In this document: positions 6,266-13,309 of the stretch, in pieces
Layout: every line of letters starts with the position of its first letter
How positions within the stretch are numbered: the first letter of the stretch is position 1
Assembly: GCA_014763515.1 (NCBI GenBank)
Contig: JACXVH010000021.1
Coordinates: forward strand, 1 to 14,090
Source of the DNA: Flavobacteriaceae bacterium
GTDB taxonomy: Bacteria; Bacteroidota; Bacteroidia; Flavobacteriales; Flavobacteriaceae
Length of the DNA stretch: 14,090 nucleotides
Reading direction: 5' to 3'
Notes under the pieces: generated by a model
What the model saw: only the letters and a program-made list of their open reading frames with translations
Database searches by the model: none
What the model was told of the DNA's origin: nothing
Position numbers and translations under genes: made by a program

Positions 6266-6730
6266 CTACCAATACTCCTTGATCAAAAATATCTTTCCAT
6301 TCTTAAATTCAAAAAGTGCCATTTGTTCGTCACCTTCAACCACGTTACCATCTTCTTTCATAATGAAGCGTTTACTTACTGTAATTGCATTTAAGCCATA
6401 AATACTATTCTCAATTTTTACATCAACAACGCTTCCGTCATAGCCTCCATTACTTTGATTTCTCTTGTAACCATTGTAAAGGTCTTCCCGTGTATAAACC
6501 CCACCATATTTTGGATGTACATAGGTAAAATCATCGGTAAACAATTCGAAGATATTGTCGATATCCTCAATGGTTGAGTTTTGTTGAAATACTTTTAGGT
6601 TTAACTTATAATATTGATTTAGCACATAGTTTAGTGAATCTTTATGGGTAGTTAAATTGTTTTCCTGTGCTTTGGTTAAATTAAGGCCACCAAACATCAG
6701 TATTATTAAAATAATAGATTTTAGTTTCAT
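6266..6730 (-). CDS. Secreted SnoaL/NTF2-like (DUF4440-type) protein
   Basis: The protein has 154 residues and an N-terminal signal peptide (MKLKSIILIILMFGGLNLTKAQ, cleavage likely after residue 22), so it is periplasmic or secreted. The mature part reads as an NTF2-like cone fold. It has an initial helix ('LNYVLNQYYKLNLKVFQQ'), then 'LFTDDFTYVHPKYGGVYTREDL', the usual 'D-F-x-Y-x-H/P' then 'G-x-x-x-R-x-D' pattern. C-terminal strands include 'ITVSKRFIMKEDG' and 'MALFEFKNGKIFLIKEYW'. Such domains bind small ligands and a few are enzymes; no catalytic residues can be assigned here. It lies 35 bases after the hydrolase gene and 21 before the SDR gene, in the same cluster. Confidence 0.78.
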   Translation of the reverse strand: MKLKSIILIILMFGGLNLTKAQENNLTTHKDSLNYVLNQYYKLNLKVFQQNSTIEDIDNIFELFTDDFTYVHPKYGGVYTREDLYNGYKRNQSNGGYDGSVVDVKIENSIYGLNAITVSKRFIMKEDGNVVEGDEQMALFEFKNGKIFLIKEYW

Positions 6731-6765
6731 ATTTTATCCATTTGTTATAATTAATCATATATAAA

Positions 6766-7851
6766 CTAGATGTCAAGTATCCAAGATGATATTTCATCTA
6801 AAAAGCCATCCACAAATTTCTTTTCAAGTGTTGTATATTCATCCCTACTTCTGGTTGTAGCCTTTTGAAAAAAATGGTTGGCCTTGTCAAACGTTATAAA
6901 ATGATAATCGGTACCAGATTTAAGAAGTGCATTTTCCATTCTATCCTTGTTTTGGAAAATAGGTACCTGAAAATCCAAACCACCAAATAAACCCAATACC
7001 GGTACTTCTAGTTGCTCTAAATCTTTTGAAGGATCGTGATAAAGAAAAGATGTTAGTGAAGGTAGCCCATAGGTTATTTTAAATTCATCAGCTTTAGCAA
7101 TTGCCTGTTGTTTTATTTTTAATGAGTCTACATCATGTGACGAACTCATTTTACATAAAATGGTTTCGGTTGTTTGTCTGAATAACTGGTATGCTTCATC
7201 TATATTCTTATTATCTTCAATAGCTTTCATCAATTTGTTGTGTGCAGACACATCAGCTTCAATTAAATTTTTTGGTAAATCTGTATGTTCATAATCTTGT
7301 CTCACCTGGTAAGTAACCACTTCTATTAATGGTACAGATGGCGCACCCATTAAAATCACTTTTTTCACAGACTTATTTCCAACAGCAACTTTTCCAGCAA
7401 GAATACCGCCCTGACTATGTCCAAACAATATAAAATTATTAAACGGATGCTTTTTGTTTGTTTTAAAATAATCCATTATGCTTTCCAAGTCCTTTGCATG
7501 ATCATCAATGGTGCTGTTTACAAAATTACCTGTACTTGTACCAACACCTCTATCATCATAACGGAAAGAGGCTATACCTGTTGTTGCCAAATGCTCGGCT
7601 AAAACCTTAAAAATTTTAAAACCCTCTAAAGTTTCGTCTCTATCTTGATCACCACTTCCTGAACTAAGGATGACTAAAGATGATGTTTTCAGATTCGCTG
7701 GAATAATTAACGTACCTCCAATTTTAACTTCGTCAGCTTTCATGATTATGTCAATTTCTCTCGAATCCTGAACACTATTTTCATTTTTTTGAGCTACTAT
7801 GTTCTGATTCCATAGAATAGAAATAATGGCTATGATTATTAATTTTTTCAT
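6766..7851 (-). CDS. Secreted alpha/beta hydrolase
   Basis: The protein has 361 residues, with a signal peptide of about 20-21 residues ending 'NIVAQ'. The mature domain is an alpha/beta hydrolase. The nucleophile elbow is G144-H-S146-Q-G148, preceded by an oxyanion-region segment 'SSGSGDQDRDE' and by 'FRYDDRGVGTSTG' (96-108). The likely acid is D293 ('GLFGGLDFQVP') and the likely catalytic His is H326 ('FDKANHFF'). This matches the periplasmic hydrolase group often annotated as dienelactone hydrolase-like or prolyl oligopeptidase-like in Bacteroidota. The substrate is unknown. It lies 23 bases downstream of the ABC permease-peptidase gene, so it may act on the same extracytoplasmic substrate (inference). 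Confidence 0.87.
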   Translation of the reverse strand: MKKLIIIAIISILWNQNIVAQKNENSVQDSREIDIIMKADEVKIGGTLIIPANLKTSSLVILSSGSGDQDRDETLEGFKIFKVLAEHLATTGIASFRYDDRGVGTSTGNFVNSTIDDHAKDLESIMDYFKTNKKHPFNNFILFGHSQGGILAGKVAVGNKSVKKVILMGAPSVPLIEVVTYQVRQDYEHTDLPKNLIEADVSAHNKLMKAIEDNKNIDEAYQLFRQTTETILCKMSSSHDVDSLKIKQQAIAKADEFKITYGLPSLTSFLYHDPSKDLEQLEVPVLGLFGGLDFQVPIFQNKDRMENALLKSGTDYHFITFDKANHFFQKATTRSRDEYTTLEKKFVDGFLDEISSWILDI

Positions 7852-7874
7852 TTTTTATTATTCAGTAGTTTATC

Positions 7875-10800
7875 TCATATCGTTTTAAACAGCTCGTCAA
7901 TTTTAGATTTAGTGCTTTCATCTGGTGCGACTTTGTAGAACTCCTCAAGTAAATCTAAGGATGTTGGCTTTTGGGGATATTTATTGTTTTCCAAGAAATT
8001 TTTAAGCGCTTGGTTCACTTGTTGCTCTCCAATTAATTCGCTCAATTTCACCATGGCAATTGCGCCTTTAGAATAAGCAATATGTGTATATCCAGACTTT
8101 ACTTTATAAAGTGGTTGGTTGTCATACAATCCTTTCTCGTTATCATAAATTTGCTGATGAATCTCTAATCGTTCCTTCATTTTTTCATGACCATACATTT
8201 TCTTGTACAACATCATTTCAGTGTACATAGCCAAAGTCTCCGTGAGCATTGTAGCACCTTCTCTGTAATCAGGATTTATTAGGCTATTTCCCCACCAAAG
8301 ATGTGATAATTCGTGACCTGCTAATTCATTAATGACATTTTGTTTTTTATCACCTTCTAGGTTGGTATGAAATATCATATCTTCCGTCATAAATATTGCA
8401 GATGGGTAAGCTGTTGCCGCAAAACCTTTTGTGAATGCCGATATTTCAACAAAACTGATAGTTTTAAAAGGGTATTCACCAAAATTATCAACACAATAAT
8501 CAAGAGTGGTTTTAGCGTTTTCGATAAGATGTTCTACATTCTCAAAATGCTTTTTTGAATAGTAAACATTGATAGTGATGTTTTTATGTTCAATGGATTT
8601 ATGCTTATATTCAGCAGAAGCCAATGCAAATCGGAATGGTACATTTTCTGCACTGTATTTATAGTAATTTCTATTGTTTTCAGACCATTGCTTTATCAAG
8701 TCTCCAGTACCTAAAGCTGTTTGAGATTTTTCGGTAGAAATGGTCATTTCTAAATTGATGAAATCATTTTTGAATACTTGAGGACTTTCTAATGCTTTCA
8801 ATTCTGAAGCTTTGCCTAAATCAAATTCAGCCCGTATTTCTGCATCATCAATTTCTCTATCGTTTTGATAGCCAAAAGTTGGATAGTAATTACTGATTCT
8901 CATAAAAGAACCGTTATTTACAATAGCATTAAAGGATTGGTGTCCGTTAACAGCAAACCATTTGTAGGATAAACTAAAAGTTAAACTAGCTTCTTCTTTA
9001 GGCAGTAATGGTTCGTCCAAACTAATCTCTGTGACATGTTCTTCAATTTGTATTTTTTCAAAACCATTTTCAAACAAAGCTGTTTCAATTTTTAAATCCG
9101 GATGAAAATTGATTAAAATTTTATGAATGGGCTCATTGGTGTTATTCTTTAAAACATAACTTCCATTTATTTCATATGCGTTTTTAGATGGAGAAAGATG
9201 TATATCTGTAATTACATCTGTAATTGTTGGCTGTGATATGTCTTCATATTTTCTATAAGACTTTTCATAATTCACCGCTACTAAAATTGTTTGCTCTTCA
9301 CTTTTGGGCATATAACCTTTCATGAAAAAAACACCACTGGTAGCACCTATAATTAGTAAAACTAAAACGAATACTGAGGTCTTTTTGTTTAACACTTTCG
9401 TCTTTATGAAATTATTTATCAACCAGAGAAACGCTATTAAACCAATTCCAAACAAGAGGCGTTGCGAGAATGCAGATAAATAAATTCCATAGCCATTAAA
9501 ATCACTATAAATTCCATTATAACCAGAAAATATATGTGACAATGGGTAAGAAAAAATATATTTTGATAATGGACTAGCTAAAGCAAAAACGCTCAACGTA
9601 GAAACACCTAAACTTACATATCGATTATTAATCGTATCATTTATTAATAATAAAAAGACTGAAAACAGAATTAAAGGAATTGCATTGAAAATAAAGACGC
9701 CAAAATAGGCTTTCCAATCAATACTAAAATAACCATAACTAAATTGAAAAATCAGTCCTTCAATTATCAAAAGTGTTGTAAAAAAGCTTACTAGTATTGT
9801 TGCTGAAATAAAATGACCTGTCATTTTACTTTTTGAAAAATAAATGCTTTTTTCAATTAATGTGAAATTAGAAGCATGACTTCTCCAATATAAATCATTA
9901 ACAAAATAGGCTAAAATTAACAGCCCAAACAAATGAAAATTTGATGAAATGGAAGTAGCTAAAAGACCAGATGTCGCATACTTTTCTGGCAGTCGTATAC
10001 CTTTATCAATGTCAGCATACATTTCCATACCTATATAAAATACAAGTAGCAAGGAAACAGCAGCTATAACAACGCTTTTAAAAAGATAAATTAAGTCTAA
10101 TTTGGTAAAGGATAAAGCCGATTTAAAATTCATTATACTTCCAAAATTTAACTTTTGTGCCTTTATTGATTTTAAATTTACTACAGCATTAATAGCATTG
10201 ACTTTTATATTATTTTTAGATTTATGACTTTGTTTTCTTGAGAATGAGAACGCTTTATAACTAAACCATAAAAAGAATGTAGAAATGAAAAGAAAAATCC
10301 CTCTGTTTAATAAGAACATATTCGTTAACGGAACAATTCCATCATTTTTTTGAAGTACGGAAAATGATCTTGCTTCAAAAAAATACGCAGATAAACCAAA
10401 TGGATCCAGTATAGCAGAAATTTGTTGCGTTTCAATAGATTGTGGCATACTCCCAGCCATAAACGGTGAGTTAGAAAACACCAATAAGACCATGTAAAGC
10501 ACATATAGTAATAGCCCACCAATAACTACTACTAATTTTTTATGTGTTGAATAAGCGATAAAAAATAAAAAGCTACAAACAAAAAATGCATTAAGTATTC
10601 CAAAAACAATTAATGGATAAACATAATACCATAAATTAAAACCCATCTGCATTTCGTCACCAGTTCGTAAATTTTGACCTATGACAAAACCTAAAATTAA
10701 TAAGCTAAAACTTAAGAATGTTTTCAGATAAAAAAAACAAAATTTACCAGTTAGATAGGTTAATTTGGACAAAGGAAGTGAAAAAATCACCAAATCAAAC

Positions 10801-11045
10801 TTGGCATCCCATTCCTTAAATAAAATTTGATTAGAATATAAAATAGCAAGAAATATAATGGAAAGACTAAACATACCCATCATAAACCCAATCGTATATG
10901 GTGAGTTTAGGTATATGCCTTCACCAGCAGTCATATTGAATTTATTTCCGCAAAAAACACCTAAAAGAACAATGATTAAAATCATTGGATATACCGTCCA
11001 TCGCTTTGTGATTTGATTTAACTCGTATTGAAATATAGCATTCAT
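7875..11045 (-). CDS. ABC transporter permease fused to an M1-type zinc metallopeptidase domain
   Basis: The protein has 1056 residues in three parts. Residues ~15-270 and ~310-570 are two blocks of about six membrane helices each, arranged like ABC-2-type permease halves. After a last helix near 555-575 comes an extracytoplasmic region that ends in an M1-family peptidase domain. Zinc motif: H911-E-L-S-H915, with E936 in 'MLTETLA' as the likely third ligand. The spacing is 20 residues rather than the usual 18. 'AYSKG' (990-994) matches the catalytic Tyr region of M1 enzymes. The GxMEN exopeptidase motif is absent; its place holds 'TKGFAATAYPSAIF' (871-884). The ATPase gene is 12 bases upstream. 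Full-length fusions of this type are known in Bacteroidota, but their substrates are not. An endopeptidase or processing role is possible. Confidence 0.88.
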   Translation of the reverse strand: MNAIFQYELNQITKRWTVYPMILIIVLLGVFCGNKFNMTAGEGIYLNSPYTIGFMMGMFSLSIIFLAILYSNQILFKEWDAKFDLVIFSLPLSKLTYLTGKFCFFYLKTFLSFSLLILGFVIGQNLRTGDEMQMGFNLWYYVYPLIVFGILNAFFVCSFLFFIAYSTHKKLVVVIGGLLLYVLYMVLLVFSNSPFMAGSMPQSIETQQISAILDPFGLSAYFFEARSFSVLQKNDGIVPLTNMFLLNRGIFLFISTFFLWFSYKAFSFSRKQSHKSKNNIKVNAINAVVNLKSIKAQKLNFGSIMNFKSALSFTKLDLIYLFKSVVIAAVSLLLVFYIGMEMYADIDKGIRLPEKYATSGLLATSISSNFHLFGLLILAYFVNDLYWRSHASNFTLIEKSIYFSKSKMTGHFISATILVSFFTTLLIIEGLIFQFSYGYFSIDWKAYFGVFIFNAIPLILFSVFLLLINDTINNRYVSLGVSTLSVFALASPLSKYIFSYPLSHIFSGYNGIYSDFNGYGIYLSAFSQRLLFGIGLIAFLWLINNFIKTKVLNKKTSVFVLVLLIIGATSGVFFMKGYMPKSEEQTILVAVNYEKSYRKYEDISQPTITDVITDIHLSPSKNAYEINGSYVLKNNTNEPIHKILINFHPDLKIETALFENGFEKIQIEEHVTEISLDEPLLPKEEASLTFSLSYKWFAVNGHQSFNAIVNNGSFMRISNYYPTFGYQNDREIDDAEIRAEFDLGKASELKALESPQVFKNDFINLEMTISTEKSQTALGTGDLIKQWSENNRNYYKYSAENVPFRFALASAEYKHKSIEHKNITINVYYSKKHFENVEHLIENAKTTLDYCVDNFGEYPFKTISFVEISAFTKGFAATAYPSAIFMTEDMIFHTNLEGDKKQNVINELAGHELSHLWWGNSLINPDYREGATMLTETLAMYTEMMLYKKMYGHEKMKERLEIHQQIYDNEKGLYDNQPLYKVKSGYTHIAYSKGAIAMVKLSELIGEQQVNQALKNFLENNKYPQKPTSLDLLEEFYKVAPDESTKSKIDELFKTI

Positions 11046-11057
11046 GTTATTATAGTT

Positions 11058-11921
11058 TTATGCTAGTGTTTTAAAATACACATGCTCCAGTAAAGGTGTT
11101 ACAGCATCAAAACCTTCAGGGTTTGTTTCCGAAAAGATGGTAATATGTAACACACGCTCAATTAATTGCTTGCTAATTATCTGGTATTTTGATTGGTAGT
11201 TTTCCAGTTCATCATTTTCAATTGACTTTGACCAAATTTTATCTTCTAGTTCAGAAATCAGTTCTTTAGGCTTACCAGTTTTTAAAATCTGTCCTTTGTT
11301 CATAATGGTCATTTCTGAACATAAATTTTTTACATCTTCAACCAAATGCGTAGACAGTATTACAATAACCTCATTACTGATATCACTCAACAACATGTTG
11401 AACCGGTTACGTTCCTCTGGATCCAGACCTGCAGTAGGCTCATCTACAATAACAATTTTGGGTTTTCCTAGTAAAGCTTGTGCTACTCCAAAACGCTGTT
11501 TCATACCTCCTGAAAATGTATGTACTTCTTTGTTTCTAAAACCCCAAAGGTTGACTTTCTCTAGTAAAAATCGAATTTGATTTTCGCGTTCTTCTTTATT
11601 TTCCAAGCCTTTTAAAACAGCGATATGATTTAATAGATTATAAGCACTAACTTTAGGGTACACTCCGAAATCTTGAGGTAGAAAACCTAAATTCTTTTTG
11701 ATATAATCGGGATTGTTAACTATGTCTATATCATTAAATTCAATACTACCAGACGTAGGTTTTTGCAATCCAACGATAGTTTTCATTAAAGATGATTTTC
11801 CGGCACCATTAGGCCCTAATAATCCAAACATTCCGTTCTTAATCTGTAAAGAAATATTCTGTATTGCTTGATGCCCGTTTTTATAGGTCAGCTCTAAATT
11901 ATCAATTTTTAAAGTGTTCAT
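11058..11921 (-). CDS. ABC transporter ATP-binding protein
   Basis: This 287-residue cytoplasmic ATPase would drive the permease encoded 12 bases downstream. All motifs are intact: Walker A GPNGAGKS (36-43), Q-loop Q83 ('FLPQDFGVYP'), signature FSGGMKQR (136-143), Walker B 'IVIVDEP' (156-162) and switch His H192 ('LSTHLVEDV'). The sequence is typical of ABC-2 exporter ATPases, and a ~70-residue C-terminal extension follows the core. The reading frame is open back to 12002, but the extra 27 residues run into the preceding isomerase gene. ATG 11921, just before 'NTLKIDNLELTYKNG', is the natural start, 43 bases after the isomerase stop. Confidence 0.93.
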   Translation of the reverse strand: MNTLKIDNLELTYKNGHQAIQNISLQIKNGMFGLLGPNGAGKSSLMKTIVGLQKPTSGSIEFNDIDIVNNPDYIKKNLGFLPQDFGVYPKVSAYNLLNHIAVLKGLENKEERENQIRFLLEKVNLWGFRNKEVHTFSGGMKQRFGVAQALLGKPKIVIVDEPTAGLDPEERNRFNMLLSDISNEVIVILSTHLVEDVKNLCSEMTIMNKGQILKTGKPKELISELEDKIWSKSIENDELENYQSKYQIISKQLIERVLHITIFSETNPEGFDAVTPLLEHVYFKTLA

Positions 11922-11964
11922 AATTTTAAGTTTTAAATACACAGTTGCACAATTATTATAATTT

Positions 11965-12309
11965 CTAAACCATCTCCTTATTGCAATAGGTAGCTCTTTC
12001 AAAATCTCTTATGTTAATAGAAATAATAGGTACTTCAGGAAACATTGCTTTAAGCTCTAAAACCATTTGTTTTGAGAGGTTTGCTTTCTGTTCTGTATTT
12101 CGGCCTTGCATGATATTGGCAAATACATGGATGAAGTTGTCGCTTGTATTTCCAGTTGTATAATGTTGGAATGGATTGATTCTCACTTTTATTTCTTCAG
12201 GAAGAAACAACCCTGTCGATTCTGCTGTATTATATATGTTCTGTATAATTTCTTGCGGTGATTTTAATTTTATGATCTGTTCGGAACAGTCTATTACAAA
12301 ATGTGGCAT
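11965..12309 (-). CDS. 5-carboxymethyl-2-hydroxymuconate delta-isomerase-like protein (tautomerase superfamily)
   Basis: The protein has 114 residues (E. coli HpcD/HpaF ~126). It starts MPHFVIDCSE, so Met removal exposes Pro as the N-terminal general base used by the tautomerase superfamily. Other family features are 'FIHVFANIMQGRNTEQKANL' (conserved GR..EQK) and the C-terminal 'SINIRDFERATYCNK'. The classical enzyme works in homoprotocatechuate degradation, but no other gene of that pathway is present, so the true substrate may differ. It is the first gene of the ABC/peptidase cluster. A strong -7 box lies 52 bases upstream, with a Crp/Fnr-type dyad further up. Confidence 0.85.
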   Translation of the reverse strand: MPHFVIDCSEQIIKLKSPQEIIQNIYNTAESTGLFLPEEIKVRINPFQHYTTGNTSDNFIHVFANIMQGRNTEQKANLSKQMVLELKAMFPEVPIISINIRDFERATYCNKEMV

Positions 12310-12360
12310 AATTAATTCGTTTTATGATTGATTACTTATATGATGTTTTTATTATTTAAA

Positions 12361-12405
12361 CAAATTTAAGGGGTTAATTAATCAATAATCTTAAGCTATC
12401 TTAAG
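12361..12405 (-). promoter_or_regulatory. Promoter of the isomerase-ABC-peptidase cluster: Crp/Fnr-geometry dyad plus -7 box
   Basis: On the - strand CTTAAG-ATAG-CTTAAG (12405-12390) is followed by exactly 21 bases and then TAAATTTG (12368-12361), a perfect TAnnTTTG. The dyad differs from that at 745-760 in one of 16 bases, and the dyad-to-box distance is identical. The expected start near 12354 gives a ~45-base leader to ATG 12309. Related hexamers TTTAAG lie nearby on both sides (12365-12370 on the + strand; 12424-12419 on the - strand). Confidence 0.6.
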
Positions 12406-12419
12406 AAAATCTGATAATC

Positions 12420-13142
12420 TTAAACTTTGACTAAATAAGACTTTAGATAATTAAAATATTTTAACAAGTTTATGTTTTTTTGTCTTTTAAACCCTTTTAT
12501 CAAAAGCCAAACGGTAAACGAGAATTCGCCAATTACAGAAGGAAGAATTACTATAACTTCGAAAACTTCTTTATAATCAGTATAATTTGACATAAAGAGT
12601 TTTGCTAGCCCATCAGTCATATAACCTATTGCCGCTAGAATTAATAGTAAGCCTAAAGTTTTAGGGATATATGTTGATTTAATTGCCAAATAACCCAAAA
12701 GAACTAGATGAACCCCAAAAAATAATAATCCAACAGTCCAAAGTGTATCAAAATAAAATAACAACTCCGACACACTATTTTGTAAGTTTGCAGTATTAGT
12801 TGCATTCATTGTTAGTTGATAGGTTTCCCATAGTTTAAATAAAGCAAAACCAAATAATGTTGCGTGAAATAGTCTAAAAAAGGACGTTACATAAGATATG
12901 TTTTTACTTATTGATTTTGACATACCAAAAAGTGACCAAACCAAGACAAGATCAAAAATCAACATTACTACAAATGCGAGTAATCCGTTTCCGAATTGTG
13001 AATGGTTATTAATGAAGTTTGTAGCAGTAATTGATGTGTTGTTTTGATCTATTAGACTTTCTAGTACTGCAAAGTTGGCGTAAAAACCTGCTAGAAAAAT
13101 AATTAAGTAGGCGATTCCAGATGTTTTGTAAAATTTATTCAT
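12420..13142 (-). CDS. DUF4386-family integral membrane protein
   Basis: The protein has 240 residues with about six membrane helices. It starts MNKFYKTSGIAYLIIFLAG. The pattern matches DUF4386: a 'G-I-A-Y-L-I-I-F' first helix, 'FRLFHATLFG' in the middle, 'FFGVHLVLLGYLAIKSTYIPKTLGLLLILAAIGYM', and a last helix after 'PSVIGEFSFTVWLLIKG'. The function is unknown. The frame is open to a TTG at 13166, but that TTG lies inside the -7 element TAACTTTG. ATG 13142 is therefore the start, and it leaves a leader of about 15 bases. It is the last flavobacterial gene before the compositional break and stands alone, 110 bases upstream of the isomerase cluster. Confidence 0.87.
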   Translation of the reverse strand: MNKFYKTSGIAYLIIFLAGFYANFAVLESLIDQNNTSITATNFINNHSQFGNGLLAFVVMLIFDLVLVWSLFGMSKSISKNISYVTSFFRLFHATLFGFALFKLWETYQLTMNATNTANLQNSVSELLFYFDTLWTVGLLFFGVHLVLLGYLAIKSTYIPKTLGLLLILAAIGYMTDGLAKLFMSNYTDYKEVFEVIVILPSVIGEFSFTVWLLIKGFKRQKNINLLKYFNYLKSYLVKV

Positions 13143-13154
13143 TTTTATTAGATT

Positions 13155-13172
13155 ATAACTTTGCAAAGTTAT
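13155..13172. repeat. 18-bp perfect palindrome holding a -7 element on each strand
   Basis: ATAACTTTGCAAAGTTAT is a perfect palindrome, so TAACTTTG occurs at 13156-13163 (+) and 13171-13164 (-). The - copy serves the DUF4386 gene. The + copy would fire toward 13310. It could be a repressor operator or a divergent promoter whose original gene is no longer next to it. Confidence 0.5.
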
Positions 13173-13207
13173 TTTCTAATAACTAAATTTTTATTGACTT
13201 AAGTTAA
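13164..13207 (-). promoter_or_regulatory. Promoter of the DUF4386 gene: -7 box with an upstream 5-4-5 dyad
   Basis: The - strand carries TAACTTTG (13171-13164), a perfect -7 element, and no TTTG at -33. The dyad TTAAC-TTAA-GTCAA (13207-13194), one mismatch from perfect, is centred at 13200.5. That is 29.5 bases upstream of the box, the same offset as at 745-789 and 12361-12405. Its half-sites differ from those two promoters. The -7 box is itself half of the 18-bp palindrome ATAACTTTGCAAAGTTAT (13155-13172). Confidence 0.5.
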
Positions 13208-13309
13208 TAAAGAGATCTTTTTAAATAGCAAAATAATGTGTAATGTGATGATTATTACAGAAAATCGTATGTGCTTATAAAGATAATTTTTTTAAATAAA
13301 GAAGCCTAT
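13173..13309. other. Intergenic stretch containing the flavobacterial/Campylobacterota junction
   Basis: This AT-rich sequence has no gene. Besides the DUF4386 dyad it holds a tandem repeat TAATGTG-TAATGTG (13234-13247) and the inverted repeat TGTAAT-N9-ATTACA (13239-13259). AAGAAG (13299-13304) sits 5 bases before the pyrB ATG and can act as a Shine-Dalgarno, unlike the flavobacterial genes. A -10-like TATAAAGATAAT is nearby (13276-13287). The junction therefore probably lies between about 13208 and 13275, but it cannot be placed exactly by eye. Confidence 0.5.

Noticed and set aside
5931..6401. 156-codon open frame on the + strand across the SDR/SnoaL boundary
   Set aside because: It is antisense to two well-supported - strand genes and has no recognisable domain.
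11922..12002. N-terminal extension of the ABC ATPase by 27 residues
   Set aside because: It overlaps the isomerase gene and adds a non-family leader. ATG 11921 starts directly before the conserved ATPase N-terminus.
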